64,000 nucleotides of DNA from Mariniflexile litorale (GTDB lineage Bacteria; Bacteroidota; Bacteroidia; Flavobacteriales; Flavobacteriaceae), in the NCBI RefSeq assembly GCF_031128465.2, contig NZ_CP155618.1:1311501-1375500 (forward strand). Reading direction: 5' to 3'. A program made the position numbers and the translations under genes. Positions 25,655 to 34,860 of the stretch are shown here, one piece after another. Each line of letters opens with the position of its first letter. The first letter of the stretch is position 1. Below the pieces are notes generated by a model, which was given only the letters and a program-made list of their open reading frames with translations, had not been told where the DNA came from and searched no databases.

Positions 25655-25662
25655 TATCTTTG
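25655..25662 (+). promoter_or_regulatory. -7 promoter element of ahcY
   Basis: TATCTTTG fits TAnnTTTG and lies 108 bases before the ahcY ATG, leaving an AT-rich leader of about 100 bases. No SAH- or SAM-riboswitch core was recognised in the leader. Confidence 0.5.
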
Positions 25663-25769
25663 CACTGCCTATGGCAGATTAAACATTTTTGTTGAGCAAT
25701 TTAGCTATTTTAAATACGATTCCAAAGATGTTTTCCTTTTATAAAATAAAGAAAAAATAAAAAGTTGAT

Positions 25770-27086
25770 ATGAGTACAAAAACAATTCCTTACGTAGCCA
25801 ACAAAGTAAAAGACATTTCGCTTGCTGCTTGGGGGCGAAAAGAAATAGAATTAGCCGAGGCCGAAATGCCCGGACTTATGAGTTTACGTGAAGAATACGG
25901 AAATTCGCAACCTCTTAAAGGCTCACGTATTGCAGGATGTTTGCATATGACCATTCAAACGGCCGTTTTAATTGAAACTTTACAAGCCTTAGGAGCCCAA
26001 GTTACTTGGAGTTCTTGTAACATTTTCTCAACACAAGACCAAGCTGCTGCTGCTATTGCTGCGGCAGGAACTTCTGTTTATGCTTGGAAAGATATGACCG
26101 AAGAAGAATTTGATTGGTGTATTGAACAAACTCTTTTCTTTGGTGAAGACAGACAACCACTTAACATGATCCTAGATGACGGTGGCGATTTAACCAATAT
26201 GGTTTTAGATCGTTTTCCAGAATTGGTTCCTGGTATTAAAGGCTTGAGTGAAGAAACCACTACAGGTGTACACAGACTATACGAACGTGTTAAAAAAGGA
26301 ACATTACCAATGCCTGCTATTAACGTAAATGATTCGGTTACAAAATCTAAATTCGATAACAAATACGGTTGTAAAGAAAGCGCTGTAGATGCTATCCGTC
26401 GCGCTACCGATTTAATGCTTGCTGGGAAACGCGTTGTTGTTTGTGGTTATGGCGATGTTGGGAAAGGTACCGCTGCTTCATTTAAAGGCGCAGGAAGTAT
26501 TGTAACAGTAACAGAAATCGACCCTATTTGTGCTTTACAAGCTGCTATGGATGGTTTTGAAGTTAAAAAATTAGAAACTATTGCTCCCAATGCCGATATT
26601 ATCATAACCACAACAGGAAATAAAGATATTGTTCGTGGGGAACATTTTGAAGCCGTAAAAGACAAAACTATTATTTGTAATATCGGACATTTTGATAATG
26701 AAATTGATATGGCTTGGTTAAAGAAAAATCACGGTCACACAAAAAACACTATCAAACCTCAAGTAGATAAATATACCGTAAACGGAAAAGATATTATTAT
26801 TCTTGCTGAAGGTCGTTTAGTAAATTTAGGTTGCGCTACAGGTCATCCAAGTTTTGTAATGAGTAATTCCTTTACGAACCAAACCTTGGCTCAAATAGAA
26901 CTTTGGACCAATAGTGATGCTTATCAAAATGATGTGTATATGTTACCAAAACATTTGGATGAAAAAGTTGCAAAATTACACTTAGCTAAAATTGGTGTTG
27001 AACTTACCGAATTAAAACCTTACCAAGCAGAATACATAGGTGTAACGGTAGAAGGCCCTTACAAACCTGAATATTATAGATATTAA
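25770..27086 (+). CDS. ahcY: Adenosylhomocysteinase
   Basis: Hydrolyses S-adenosylhomocysteine to adenosine and homocysteine with tightly bound NAD, keeping methylation reactions running. The 438-residue protein has normal length and motifs: [21 protein letters not shown] near 55-75, [10 protein letters not shown], the NAD-binding [19 protein letters not shown] (about 222-240), [13 protein letters not shown] near 300-312, and the C-terminal [10 protein letters not shown], which closes the active site of the neighbouring subunit. It is followed by a strong terminator. Confidence 0.98.
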   Translation: MSTKTIPYVANKVKDISLAAWGRKEIELAEAEMPGLMSLREEYGNSQPLKGSRIAGCLHMTIQTAVLIETLQALGAQVTWSSCNIFSTQDQAAAAIAAAGTSVYAWKDMTEEEFDWCIEQTLFFGEDRQPLNMILDDGGDLTNMVLDRFPELVPGIKGLSEETTTGVHRLYERVKKGTLPMPAINVNDSVTKSKFDNKYGCKESAVDAIRRATDLMLAGKRVVVCGYGDVGKGTAASFKGAGSIVTVTEIDPICALQAAMDGFEVKKLETIAPNADIIITTTGNKDIVRGEHFEAVKDKTIICNIGHFDNEIDMAWLKKNHGHTKNTIKPQVDKYTVNGKDIIILAEGRLVNLGCATGHPSFVMSNSFTNQTLAQIELWTNSDAYQNDVYMLPKHLDEKVAKLHLAKIGVELTELKPYQAEYIGVTVEGPYKPEYYRY

Positions 27087-27121
27087 GAATTCATGCATTT
27101 GCAGGAATCTCAATTTCCAGA

Positions 27122-27161
27122 AATAATAAATCCCAAACAACAATGTTTGGGATTTATTATT
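27122..27161 (+). terminator. Strong intrinsic terminator of ahcY
   Basis: An 18-bp perfect stem (27122-27139 and 27144-27161) with loop ACAA and a T-rich tail. Its GC core is CCCAAACA/TGTTTGGG. The A/T-symmetric base may also stop minus-strand transcripts. Confidence 0.9.
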
Positions 27162-27198
27162 TTATCATTTATGAGCCTTAAAAAATCATACGAGAAAC

Positions 27199-27474
27199 TC
27201 AATCATCTACCATATCTTTCTCAAAATACCACCATAAACTTGAGTCGATTGATGCTTTCATTCTGTTAATGTCAACCGAGTCTTGTAAAAAAATGGTTAG
27301 ATTTTCGTCTGCATGGTTTTGCTCAACAGTTTCGTTTATTTCAATAAGTTCAATTTCTGTAAAGTGCTCTAAATGATTTTTAATTTTATCATCTAAAGAT
27401 TCGTCACTCAAAAATATTTTAATAGTTTGCTTTGTGGGAGAATTTCTAATTTCTGATCTGAAAGGGAGTAGCAT
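27199..27474 (-). CDS. Small protein of unknown function
   Basis: A 91-residue protein with a basic start and predicted alternating strand/helix layout (TIKIFLSDESLDDKIKNHLEHF, ELIEINETVEQ, LTIFLQDSVDINRMKASIDSSLWWYF). It has no signal peptide and no recognised domain. The even composition and strand-helix pattern support a real gene, but with no homologue evidence confidence is moderate. It is convergent with ahcY behind that gene's terminator. The ATG at 27474 gives MLLPFRSEIR; a later start is possible. Confidence 0.55.
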   Translation of the reverse strand: MLLPFRSEIRNSPTKQTIKIFLSDESLDDKIKNHLEHFTEIELIEINETVEQNHADENLTIFLQDSVDINRMKASIDSSLWWYFEKDMVDD

Positions 27475-27559
27475 AACAACAAATTTAAGTGAAACAATGT
27501 GTGCATTTTAAATGCAATACCCTAAGTTAGTAAATTATTTCAATAAAGTCAATAAAAAA

Positions 27560-27583
27560 AGCCTTTCTGTTTCTAGAAAGGCT
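27560..27583 (-). terminator. Intrinsic terminator of the phytase operon
   Basis: Arms AGCCTTTCT (27560-27568) and AGAAAGGCT (27575-27583) flank a six-base loop. On the minus strand it is followed by seven T residues, and it begins 24 bases after the phytase stop codon. Its core closely resembles the terminator at 31643-31674. Confidence 0.88.
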
Positions 27584-27606
27584 CATTTTAAGTATCTAAT
27601 AGTTTT

Positions 27607-28626
27607 TTATTCTATTAACTTGAGTTTTGACAAATCATGAAAAAAGAAATTCTTTTCATCGTTCATAGATACAAATAATCCGTTTGGAAATTTACTTCCT
27701 AAAGCGGTAGTTGTTACATCACAACCATCGGTTTCCAAAGTACCTAAATTAAGCTCTTTTATAAATGCATGGGTTTCCAAATTAAATATATTAAAGGTAT
27801 GCGCTTGTTGATTTGACACTATTAAATAACCTCTGTCGTGATACTTCGCAATAGCAATACCTTCAATGTCATCTTTAAAATGTTCGCTTCCAAAAAGCAC
27901 TATTTCGGCGTCTCCTTTTTCTGGATTTGCATGGTATTTTCTAATACCTACGCCTTCATCTGAATAATATAGAAACCCCGCTTCATCATCAACTGCAATA
28001 GCTTCAATTTCTTTTTGTCCACTAAAGTTTCCTATTTTTCTAAGTAAATTAACTTTCACACCTAAAGAATCTGAAACCAATTCATATTGATATAAATAGC
28101 CTTCTGTTGGACCATTCTTTCTACTTACAAAAACCGAAATTTGTCCTGTTTCAGGGTTTTTATAGAGCGCTACTCCCATAGGTCGTTTCATTTCAATAGT
28201 GGTTTCATCTTCAAAAACTTTAAAACCACCATCATCTAAAGGTATCATATCTGGTACTGAAAATAAACGTATTTGGTTTTTTTCTCTTTCGGAAAACACG
28301 ATGATATCTGTTGAAGTGGAATCGTTTAATTTAAACCCGTACTCTAAATCGACGTTATTCGGGTAACTAATATTGGTGATGCTTTTCCCTTTAATGATTT
28401 TTCCATCTAAATTGAACGCATACACACCGCCATTAATTTCATCTTTATCGGTACCAAAAACAATACTAGCTTCTGGATCGTTTTTATTTATCCAAATAGC
28501 AGGATCATCGGTATCGTGTGGTGTTTTTTCCGTTACGGTTGTGGCTACTATTTCTGGTAATTTGGCTGCACAACCTAATAACAATACGGTGATTCCAAAA
28601 ATGATATTTGCTTTTATTTTATTCAT
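27607..28626 (-). CDS. Beta-propeller phytase lipoprotein
   Basis: Predicted 3-phytase releasing phosphate from phytate (inositol hexakisphosphate) with calcium bound in a six-blade propeller. The 339-residue protein starts with a lipoprotein signal (LLLGCA, lipidated Cys 19), so it is probably attached to the outer membrane. Family motifs include KTPHDTDDPAIWINKNDPEASIV near 34-56, GTDKDEINGGVYAFNLDGK, NVDLEYGF, and IEAIAVDDEAGFLYYSDE near 205-222. It follows the TonB-dependent receptor by seven bases, so the two form a phosphate-scavenging pair. Confidence 0.93.
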   Translation of the reverse strand: MNKIKANIIFGITVLLLGCAAKLPEIVATTVTEKTPHDTDDPAIWINKNDPEASIVFGTDKDEINGGVYAFNLDGKIIKGKSITNISYPNNVDLEYGFKLNDSTSTDIIVFSEREKNQIRLFSVPDMIPLDDGGFKVFEDETTIEMKRPMGVALYKNPETGQISVFVSRKNGPTEGYLYQYELVSDSLGVKVNLLRKIGNFSGQKEIEAIAVDDEAGFLYYSDEGVGIRKYHANPEKGDAEIVLFGSEHFKDDIEGIAIAKYHDRGYLIVSNQQAHTFNIFNLETHAFIKELNLGTLETDGCDVTTTALGSKFPNGLFVSMNDEKNFFFHDLSKLKLIE

Positions 28627-28633
28627 GTTTATA

Positions 28634-31480
28634 TTAGTTTTTCTTAAACAAATCGTATTTTAAACCAAAGGTTAAGCGCCTGCCATAATATTCCATTTGC
28701 ATAGTTCTAGACTTCACCCCTTGAAAATAACGCAACGGCTGGTTGGTGATGTTATTCAAATCGGCATACAGACTTAAGTTTTTATTTATTGAAATATTGG
28801 CGTTCAAATCTAAAAAAAATTGCTCATCATAATATCTGTCTTCAAACGCACGACCACCAATTTCATCTATATAAGCATCAGAATAATTTCCAGATAAACG
28901 CAGACTTAATTTTTTAGTTGCATAACCTAAAGAAGCATTAAACATATTTGGTGAGGTTTGAGGTAAATCTAAATCGTTACGTTCTTCACCATCTTCATTT
29001 TTAATACCTTTGGCATCAGATGTTAGATAGGTGTAATTTAAGTAAATACTCAAGTTCTTTGCAAAACCGGGTAAAAAATCTAACTGACGTTGTAAAGAAA
29101 ATTCTGTGCCAAACACCGTAGCGCCATCGCCATTTAATGGTTGGTATACTTCGTAGCCATTGGTGTCTTCTGACTGACTGGTGTACACAAAATCTTGTAT
29201 ATCTTTATAGAATACACCTGCAGAAATAATTCCAACGGACTTGAAATAATGTTCTGCCATCACATCAAAATTCATAGATGTGGTTGGATTTAATTCTGAA
29301 TTACCTAAATAAATTTCCTCGTCTTCGTTATTAACTTCTTGATAAGGTACTAAGTCTACATAATTTGGTCTTGCCAAAGTATTTGTCCACGCAAAACGCA
29401 ATACTGTTTTGTTTGATACATCATATTTTAAATGAATTCCAGGTAATACGTTTGTATATGAGTTTTCATCTTTTAACTCGTTTGTTCCTGCGTAATCGCC
29501 ATCTTCATCAAAAATTAGTTCGTTTCCTATGCTGTTGATTTCGGTATGTTCTATTCTAACACCCATTAGCATACTTAATTTATCTGATAGTTTTTGGTTA
29601 GTCATCGCGTAGCCTGCATACACATTTTCATTGACATCAAAATTAGCAGTAAGGTATTCTTCTGGAAGATTTTCTGCTTCAAACTGTGCTACATCATATA
29701 AATTTAAAGCTCCTAAATATTCTGGAGTTGCGAAGTTCCCAACAGCATATTGGCTACCAGCTAAAAAATCTTTATCAGAATAATTACGGGTTGGTACACC
29801 ACCTAATAAATCTAAGTCAGATGTCTCTGGACTGTATTCAAAGAAATTATTATCTCTATTTTTGTTTTTTAATCTGGCACGTGTTCCAAATTTTAGAAAA
29901 CCATCTTTATGTTGAAAAATATTTAGAGGCAATTTAAAATTAGCAAATAAGTTAACATCTTTTTCTTCTGTATATTGATTTTCTTCTGTTAATTCATCAA
30001 ATTCAAAGTTAGTATAACTAGACTCAACAACATCAAAAGGTGTAAATAATGGTTTGTCTAAATTATTATTAAATGTTACCCCATACTCGCTTTCATACTC
30101 TAAATAGCGTTCGTTTAAACGCTCTTCTGAAGCTTTTGAAAAAGAAGCCATCCAATCTATTTGTAATGCTTTAATTAAATGCTCACCACCTAAGCTAAAG
30201 TTAAACATACGTTGATCTTCTAAACGTCTGTTTTTACTGCGGTTGTTATCAATACCACCTTTAGTTTGTCTTTTAGCTTCAATAGGGAATGAAGTTAGGT
30301 TTCCATTGCCATCTACTGTAAAATCGCCGGGTTCAATATCTTCACCATCTAAAATTTCTTGTTCTAATCGGAATCTATTTTCGCGATCGTCTCTCCAGTT
30401 ATAGATTGATTTTAAATAAATATTATTGTTTTCGTTTAATTTATAATCAAAATTTGCCGAAAAACTACGACGAATACGTTGCACCAAATACTCTCTAATT
30501 TCAGATACTTTAGCATATGGATTTACATCTACTTCTTCTAAATTATCTTCATCATCAAAGGCATTGTATTCAAATTCATCTTCCCATTCAGCTTCAACAT
30601 TGTCACTTCCAAAATCATTATCGTTAAAAGATGCAGAAAGCATATATCCAAATTTCCCGTCATTGCTTCTATCTCCTAATAGAAAAGATCCATTTAGAAT
30701 TCTTTTATCCGTAATGTCATTAATACCAGAGCCAGCAGTTGCTGATAAACGAAATCCTTGAGGTGATGTTTTAGTTATTAAATTAACAGAGCCTCCCAAA
30801 GCATCTGCATCCATATCGGGCGTAATTGCTTTATTAACTTCAATGGTTTGAATCATATCGGCTGGAATTAAATCCATTTGTACGTTACGGTTATCGCCTT
30901 CGGCAGAAGGAATACGACTTCCATTTAAGGTTACGGAGTTTAATTGTGGTGATAAGCCACGAATGATAATATTGCGAGCTTCCCCTTGATCAACCTGCAT
31001 AGTAATACCTGGAATACGCTTTACCGCATCACCAATATTAGCATCTGGAAATTTCCCAATTTGGTCGGTTGAAACAATATTGGTAATGTTTTGTTTGTTT
31101 TTTTGAGTGTTTAAAGCTCTGGCTTGACTCCCTAAAGAGTATCCTGTAACTTCAACTTCATCTAATTCAGTATTATTAGAACTTAATGTTACATTTAAAG
31201 TACTTGTTTGACCATTTGAAACAACCACTTCTTTTTTAAAGTCTGAATACCCTAAATACTTAATTAAAAGATGATAAGTTCCTTCTGGAATATTAACTAA
31301 AATAAAGTTTCCGTCAAAATCTGAAACAGCTCCTTTTTTAAGTTCCTCTATCATAACATTAGCGCCTGGAACCGTTATACCATTTTCGTCGGCAATAATA
31401 CCTCTTATGTTTCCATTTTGTGCATATCCTGCTAAGGATGATATTAATGCTATTAATAAAAATACATAGTGTTTTCTCAT
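28634..31480 (-). CDS. TonB-dependent receptor partnered with phytase
   Basis: Large outer-membrane receptor of 948 residues: signal peptide (1-20), CarboxypepD_reg-like domain (about 24-105, RGIIADENGITVPGANVMI), plug (about 130-240, RIPGITMQVDQGEARNIIIRG) and barrel ending YGRRLTFGLKYDL. It resembles large receptors found beside phytases and phosphatases in Bacteroidota. No SusD partner is present. Together with the downstream phytase it probably takes up inositol phosphates or phytate-derived products, likely under phosphate limitation. That role is inferred from the pairing. Confidence 0.9.
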   Translation of the reverse strand: MRKHYVFLLIALISSLAGYAQNGNIRGIIADENGITVPGANVMIEELKKGAVSDFDGNFILVNIPEGTYHLLIKYLGYSDFKKEVVVSNGQTSTLNVTLSSNNTELDEVEVTGYSLGSQARALNTQKNKQNITNIVSTDQIGKFPDANIGDAVKRIPGITMQVDQGEARNIIIRGLSPQLNSVTLNGSRIPSAEGDNRNVQMDLIPADMIQTIEVNKAITPDMDADALGGSVNLITKTSPQGFRLSATAGSGINDITDKRILNGSFLLGDRSNDGKFGYMLSASFNDNDFGSDNVEAEWEDEFEYNAFDDEDNLEEVDVNPYAKVSEIREYLVQRIRRSFSANFDYKLNENNNIYLKSIYNWRDDRENRFRLEQEILDGEDIEPGDFTVDGNGNLTSFPIEAKRQTKGGIDNNRSKNRRLEDQRMFNFSLGGEHLIKALQIDWMASFSKASEERLNERYLEYESEYGVTFNNNLDKPLFTPFDVVESSYTNFEFDELTEENQYTEEKDVNLFANFKLPLNIFQHKDGFLKFGTRARLKNKNRDNNFFEYSPETSDLDLLGGVPTRNYSDKDFLAGSQYAVGNFATPEYLGALNLYDVAQFEAENLPEEYLTANFDVNENVYAGYAMTNQKLSDKLSMLMGVRIEHTEINSIGNELIFDEDGDYAGTNELKDENSYTNVLPGIHLKYDVSNKTVLRFAWTNTLARPNYVDLVPYQEVNNEDEEIYLGNSELNPTTSMNFDVMAEHYFKSVGIISAGVFYKDIQDFVYTSQSEDTNGYEVYQPLNGDGATVFGTEFSLQRQLDFLPGFAKNLSIYLNYTYLTSDAKGIKNEDGEERNDLDLPQTSPNMFNASLGYATKKLSLRLSGNYSDAYIDEIGGRAFEDRYYDEQFFLDLNANISINKNLSLYADLNNITNQPLRYFQGVKSRTMQMEYYGRRLTFGLKYDLFKKN

Positions 31481-31571
31481 GTTTGTTTTGTTGATTAATT
31501 ATTTGAGCGAAATAACAAAACAGACAATCAAAACACTTTAAACCATTTTTATGTTACCGTTAAGGATAGAA

Positions 31572-31586
31572 GCTTATTTAATAAGC
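31572..31586. promoter_or_regulatory. Palindrome upstream of the phytase receptor gene
   Basis: GCTTATT-T-AATAAGC is a perfect 15-base palindrome 92 bases upstream of the receptor start codon. It could be a regulator site, or a chance AT-rich palindrome; no T-run follows, so it is not a terminator. Confidence 0.3.
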
Positions 31587-31642
31587 ATTGCAATTAATTA
31601 ACCTTTAAAAAACCTTGAGGAAAAGTTGGCTAAAAACCAACA

Positions 31643-31674
31643 AAAAACCCTTTCTGTTTCCAGAAAGGGTTTTT
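31643..31674 (-). terminator. Intrinsic terminator of rplU-rpmA
   Basis: A perfect 14-bp stem (31643-31656 and 31661-31674) with loop TTTC. On the minus strand it ends in a T-run, 22 bases after the rpmA stop. The core CCCTTTCTG/CAGAAAGGG is nearly the same as in the terminator at 27560-27583. Confidence 0.9.
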
Positions 31675-31696
31675 ATATTTTAAAGAAAATTAGTTT

Positions 31697-31957
31697 TTAA
31701 ACCTCAAAAGGTTCAATAGAAACATAAGATTTGTTATCTTTTTTCTTTGTGAATTTTACAACGCCATCAACATATGCGTGTAATGTATGATCTTTTGAAG
31801 AATACACATTTTCACCTGGGTGATGTGTATTTCCTCTTTGTCTTACGATAATGTTTCCTGCAATAGCAGCTTGACCACCAAAAATCTTAACACCTAAACG
31901 TTTTGATTCTGATTCTCTACCATTCTTAGAACTACCTACCCCTTTTTTATGAGCCAT
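31697..31957 (-). CDS. rpmA: Large ribosomal subunit protein bL27
   Basis: Lines the peptidyl-transferase centre with its flexible N-terminus. The 86-residue protein starts [20 protein letters not shown], the uncleaved form of the conserved bL27 start, and continues [31 protein letters not shown]. It follows rplU on the minus strand by 43 bp, the usual order. Confidence 0.98.
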   Translation of the reverse strand: MAHKKGVGSSKNGRESESKRLGVKIFGGQAAIAGNIIVRQRGNTHHPGENVYSSKDHTLHAYVDGVVKFTKKKDNKSYVSIEPFEV

Positions 31958-32000
31958 TGTCTTAAGTTTTTATATTGTTAATATTAAGTGTTCTTGAAAA

Positions 32001-32693
32001 TTACTTTTCAATACCACCATCTAATTTGTCCTGTAATTCTTTTAATTCATCCCACTTACCATCTGCAGCTAATTTAGCTTGCTTTGGCCATGTATCTGTA
32101 ACGATATGAGATAATCTTGAGCTAGCTTCCGTAAGAATTGCACTTAATTCTTCTGGTTTTGCTTTTGCTATTTTAGCAAAAGTATCTAAACCTGCATTTA
32201 CTAATGCTTCAGCAGCTTTAGGTCCCGCACCTTCAATTTTTTTCAAATCATCCGCTTTTCCTGTTGCTTTTTTAGCAGCTGGTTTTGCTTCTGTTTTTGG
32301 AGCAGCAGCTTTTGGCTCTGCTTTTGCTGGTGTCGCTTTTTTAGCTTCCACTTTTTCTACTTTGGCTGCTTTTTTAGCTCCAGAAGTAGCAATACTTTCA
32401 ATTACAATTTCTGTTAAAGATTGACGGTGACCGTTTTTCTTACGGTAACCTTTACGTCTTTTCTTTTTGAAAACTATAACTTTATCACCTTTAAGGTGCT
32501 TTAAGACTTTTGCTCCTACTTGAGCTCCGTCTATAGCTGGGGCGCCTACGGTTACATTGTCACCATCACCAATTAGAAGAACATTATCAAAAGCCACTTG
32601 CTTTCCTTCTTCTGTTTGTAAACGGTGTACAAAAACCTTTTGGTCTTTAACAACTTTAAATTGTTGCCCTGCTATCTCTACAATTGCGTACAT
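32001..32693 (-). CDS. rplU: Large ribosomal subunit protein bL21 with long C-terminal extension
   Basis: The first about 103 residues are ordinary bL21 ([18 protein letters not shown] to [10 protein letters not shown]), binding 23S rRNA. The protein then continues to 230 residues. Residues about 105-148 form an Ala/Lys/Pro/Glu-rich linker ([18 protein letters not shown]). Residues about 149-230 look like a helix-hairpin-helix domain, with [20 protein letters not shown] and [17 protein letters not shown]. Bacterial bL21 is usually about 100-105 residues. Long forms are common in flavobacteria as far as I recall; the role of the tail is not known. Confidence 0.95.
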   Translation of the reverse strand: MYAIVEIAGQQFKVVKDQKVFVHRLQTEEGKQVAFDNVLLIGDGDNVTVGAPAIDGAQVGAKVLKHLKGDKVIVFKKKRRKGYRKKNGHRQSLTEIVIESIATSGAKKAAKVEKVEAKKATPAKAEPKAAAPKTEAKPAAKKATGKADDLKKIEGAGPKAAEALVNAGLDTFAKIAKAKPEELSAILTEASSRLSHIVTDTWPKQAKLAADGKWDELKELQDKLDGGIEK

Positions 32694-32752
32694 AGCGTAA
32701 CGTTTTATTAATTAATTTATTCAAAAACCCCTACCTATACGGAAGGCGGGTG

Positions 32753-32760
32753 CAAATATA
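32753..32760 (-). promoter_or_regulatory. -7 promoter element of rplU-rpmA
   Basis: On the minus strand TATATTTG fits TAnnTTTG, about 60 bases before the rplU ATG at 32693. Confidence 0.6.
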
Positions 32761-32796
32761 CTGCTAATTAATTAATTTACAAACGTTTTGTTTTTT

Positions 32797-33240
32797 TTAG
32801 GCAAGATTTTTACTGTTCTTAAAAAGTTGCATTACAGCGAGGGTCGAAACTACCGTAGTTGCAAACCCCATAATAGCTACCACAAAGGTTATTAAACCCA
32901 CATCAGCCCCAAGTCCTCCATGCATTTCTTTAAGTAATTCTGGCAAAAAATCAGGACTAAACTCAGTGGCATAAAACAAGAAGAATATGGTAAAAAGCAT
33001 AGTGGCAATAAAGCCGGTAATGAGCCCTGTTTTAAAACCTTCACCGTATGAAAACGTCTCACGGCTTTCAAGTTTACTTAGTCTTATGGCTTCATAAACT
33101 CCAAAAGCAGTTATAATAGCATTAAAAAAACTAAATGCTGGATTTACATGCTTATGAAATAATGCTAAAATTAAAAAATAAGCAATTAATACAGCACTCG
33201 TAACAAATCCAAACCTAATAGGAAGCGATATTTTTTTCAT
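32797..33240 (-). CDS. DUF4199 family membrane protein
   Basis: A 147-residue inner-membrane protein with four hydrophobic segments (about 10-30, 35-52, 70-92 and 115-138) and a polar loop SRETFSYGEGFKTGLITGF. The length and layout match DUF4199, a Bacteroidota membrane family with no proven function. It has a basic C-terminus and no enzyme motif. It stands alone upstream of rplU on the same strand, with that gene's promoter between. Confidence 0.85.
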   Translation of the reverse strand: MKKISLPIRFGFVTSAVLIAYFLILALFHKHVNPAFSFFNAIITAFGVYEAIRLSKLESRETFSYGEGFKTGLITGFIATMLFTIFFLFYATEFSPDFLPELLKEMHGGLGADVGLITFVVAIMGFATTVVSTLAVMQLFKNSKNLA

Positions 33241-33431
33241 GTGTTAAAATTTAATTTTATTTAAGAAAATAATATTCAGTTGACAAATTCATCATTATAA
33301 CTAATAAGATTTGGTAAGCATGTTTCTTTTTAAAATAAAAAATGCTATTAAATTTCGTGAAAATTTTGATAAGAAAATAATTTTAACGAGCTTTTAATAT
33401 GAATATATAATTATCCAACCTCTTTATTTAG

Positions 33432-33439
33432 TAAATTTG
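33432..33439 (+). promoter_or_regulatory. -7 promoter element of the HMA lipoprotein gene
   Basis: TAAATTTG matches TAnnTTTG, 22 bases upstream of the ATG at 33462, a normal spacing for this group. Confidence 0.55.
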
Positions 33440-33461
33440 TTTAAATTTAAATACTTACATA

Positions 33462-33839
33462 ATGATAAAGTCAGTAAAAAATATAATGATGGTTGTGTTA
33501 ATAGCTGTATTTGCTATGAGTTGTAAAAATGAAACCAAACCCGAGGTTAAAACTGTTGAAATGACTACAGAAGTGACTAGCACCATCGACCCGAACGCGA
33601 CTTACGCTAAAGCGGAATTCACTATTGATGGTATGACTTGCGCCATGGGTTGCGCTAAAACTATTGAAAAGAAAATTGCTAAAATGGAGGGGGTGAAATC
33701 TGCAATAGTTGATTTTGATAAAAAATTAGCTATGGTAGAATATAATGAAGCTAAGGTTACCCCTGATTTATTAGAAAAAACGGTGACTTCAGTGTCGGAT
33801 AGTTATATAGTGAGTGATATGAAAACCGCTAGTAACTAA
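33462..33839 (+). CDS. Lipoprotein with heavy-metal-associated (HMA) domain
   Basis: A 125-residue lipoprotein (lipobox AMSC, lipidated Cys near 21) with a short linker and one HMA domain (about 48-115). The metal loop reads GMTCAMGCAKTIEKK; its cysteines are spaced CxxxC, not the usual CxxC of copper chaperones. After it come GVKSAIVDFDKKLAMVEY and a C-terminal helix. It may bind copper or another soft metal in the periplasm; no metal ATPase lies beside it. Similar Cys-x-x-Gly-Cys forms occur in flavobacterial lipoproteins. Confidence 0.85.
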   Translation: MIKSVKNIMMVVLIAVFAMSCKNETKPEVKTVEMTTEVTSTIDPNATYAKAEFTIDGMTCAMGCAKTIEKKIAKMEGVKSAIVDFDKKLAMVEYNEAKVTPDLLEKTVTSVSDSYIVSDMKTASN

Positions 33840-33870
33840 ATAAATTGAATACACAAAAGTTTTGTGAATT

Positions 33871-34608
33871 TCATTTATCTGTCGACTTATACTTAGTCGA
33901 CTTATACCTATAAGAATACTTAATCAAATACCAACACATATAATAATGTGTGAGGTTAAAACATATAATTGCAAAAAAATTCAACAAATCGTTACTGTTT
34001 AGAAACAGATTACCTCCCTGAAAACAAGAACTTAAAAAGACAAAAACTGCTGAAAACAACAAAAAACTATTTGTTTTCGTTTTATTGCTTATATATAATA
34101 ACAGAGCACTAAAAACGAATAGAGAGGCTGAAAAAGCATAAAACATTGTTTCACGAAAAATAAACATCTGGTTCATTCCTTCGAAAAACAGTATTACAGG
34201 TATACATACAAACACTACTAATAGTGTAACTAATTTTAAAACCAACTTTACATTTACCTTTTTAAAATGTTGAAACAAAATAATGCAATAAAAAACAAAG
34301 GTAATAGTATGGTATATCAACCCATCAGAATTATAATTTTGATATGGATTGTTAAAATTACATATTCCTAAAAAATTAAAGACTAGTGCAAACAAAAAAA
34401 ACAAATTCTTTTTGTTTGCGTTTAATATATAAATAACAAAAATTAATGGGAAAGACGCAAACATTGTTACCTTTCTATCTAAGTAGGTTGGAGAAATAGC
34501 ACCCAAAGCATCCAGAAAAATGACTCCAAAAAATATAAAATTTAATAATATTTTTTGATTAATCAATTCCCATAATTCATTTATTAATTCTGCTTTAAAT
34601 GTCTTCAA
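33871..34608 (-). CDS. Polytopic membrane protein, possibly YhhN-like
   Basis: A 245-residue protein with about eight hydrophobic segments covering most of its length, starting after an acidic N-terminus (MKTFKAELINELWELINQK). The arrangement of short loops recalls the YhhN/lysoplasmalogenase-like family, but I see no diagnostic motif, so this is tentative. It is very Phe- and Asn-rich. The extreme C-terminus repeats YKST twice (YKSTKYKSTDK), encoded by a near-exact 15-bp direct repeat at about 33880-33908. The 252 bp upstream of it hold no gene and no clear motif. Confidence 0.6.
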   Translation of the reverse strand: MKTFKAELINELWELINQKILLNFIFFGVIFLDALGAISPTYLDRKVTMFASFPLIFVIYILNANKKNLFFLFALVFNFLGICNFNNPYQNYNSDGLIYHTITFVFYCIILFQHFKKVNVKLVLKLVTLLVVFVCIPVILFFEGMNQMFIFRETMFYAFSASLFVFSALLLYISNKTKTNSFLLFSAVFVFLSSCFQGGNLFLNSNDLLNFFAIICFNLTHYYMCWYLIKYSYRYKSTKYKSTDK

Positions 34609-34860
34609 TCCTATTCTGTGCTACTATGTGAAACTAACCCTTAAAGCAAACGAAAATATAATAAATAAGACGGGATTAAAACAATATTTTCCTATTTCAA
34701 ACCAATCGGAAAGATTTTAAACACTTGGTCGATAAAAATTGTAATATGAGATAGATTTTAATTTTAACACACTTTTATTCTCTCCTATTTTTCAAAATAA
34801 AAAAATATAAAATTGATTGTTTTTTAAAATTCAGTAGTGTTTTTGGAACGTTAATACAAC

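Noticed and set aside
25663-25769. Riboswitch in the ahcY leader
   Set aside because: No conserved core of SAH or SAM riboswitches is recognisable in the AT-rich leader.
31481-31571. Pho-box-like sequence upstream of the phytase receptor gene
   Set aside because: Only loose TTAA/GTAAC-like pieces are present; no pair of 7-base direct repeats with correct spacing was found.
33852-33866. Terminator after the HMA lipoprotein gene
   Set aside because: CACAAAA/TTTTGTG is short and AT-rich with a one-base loop and only weak T-tail; support is too low.
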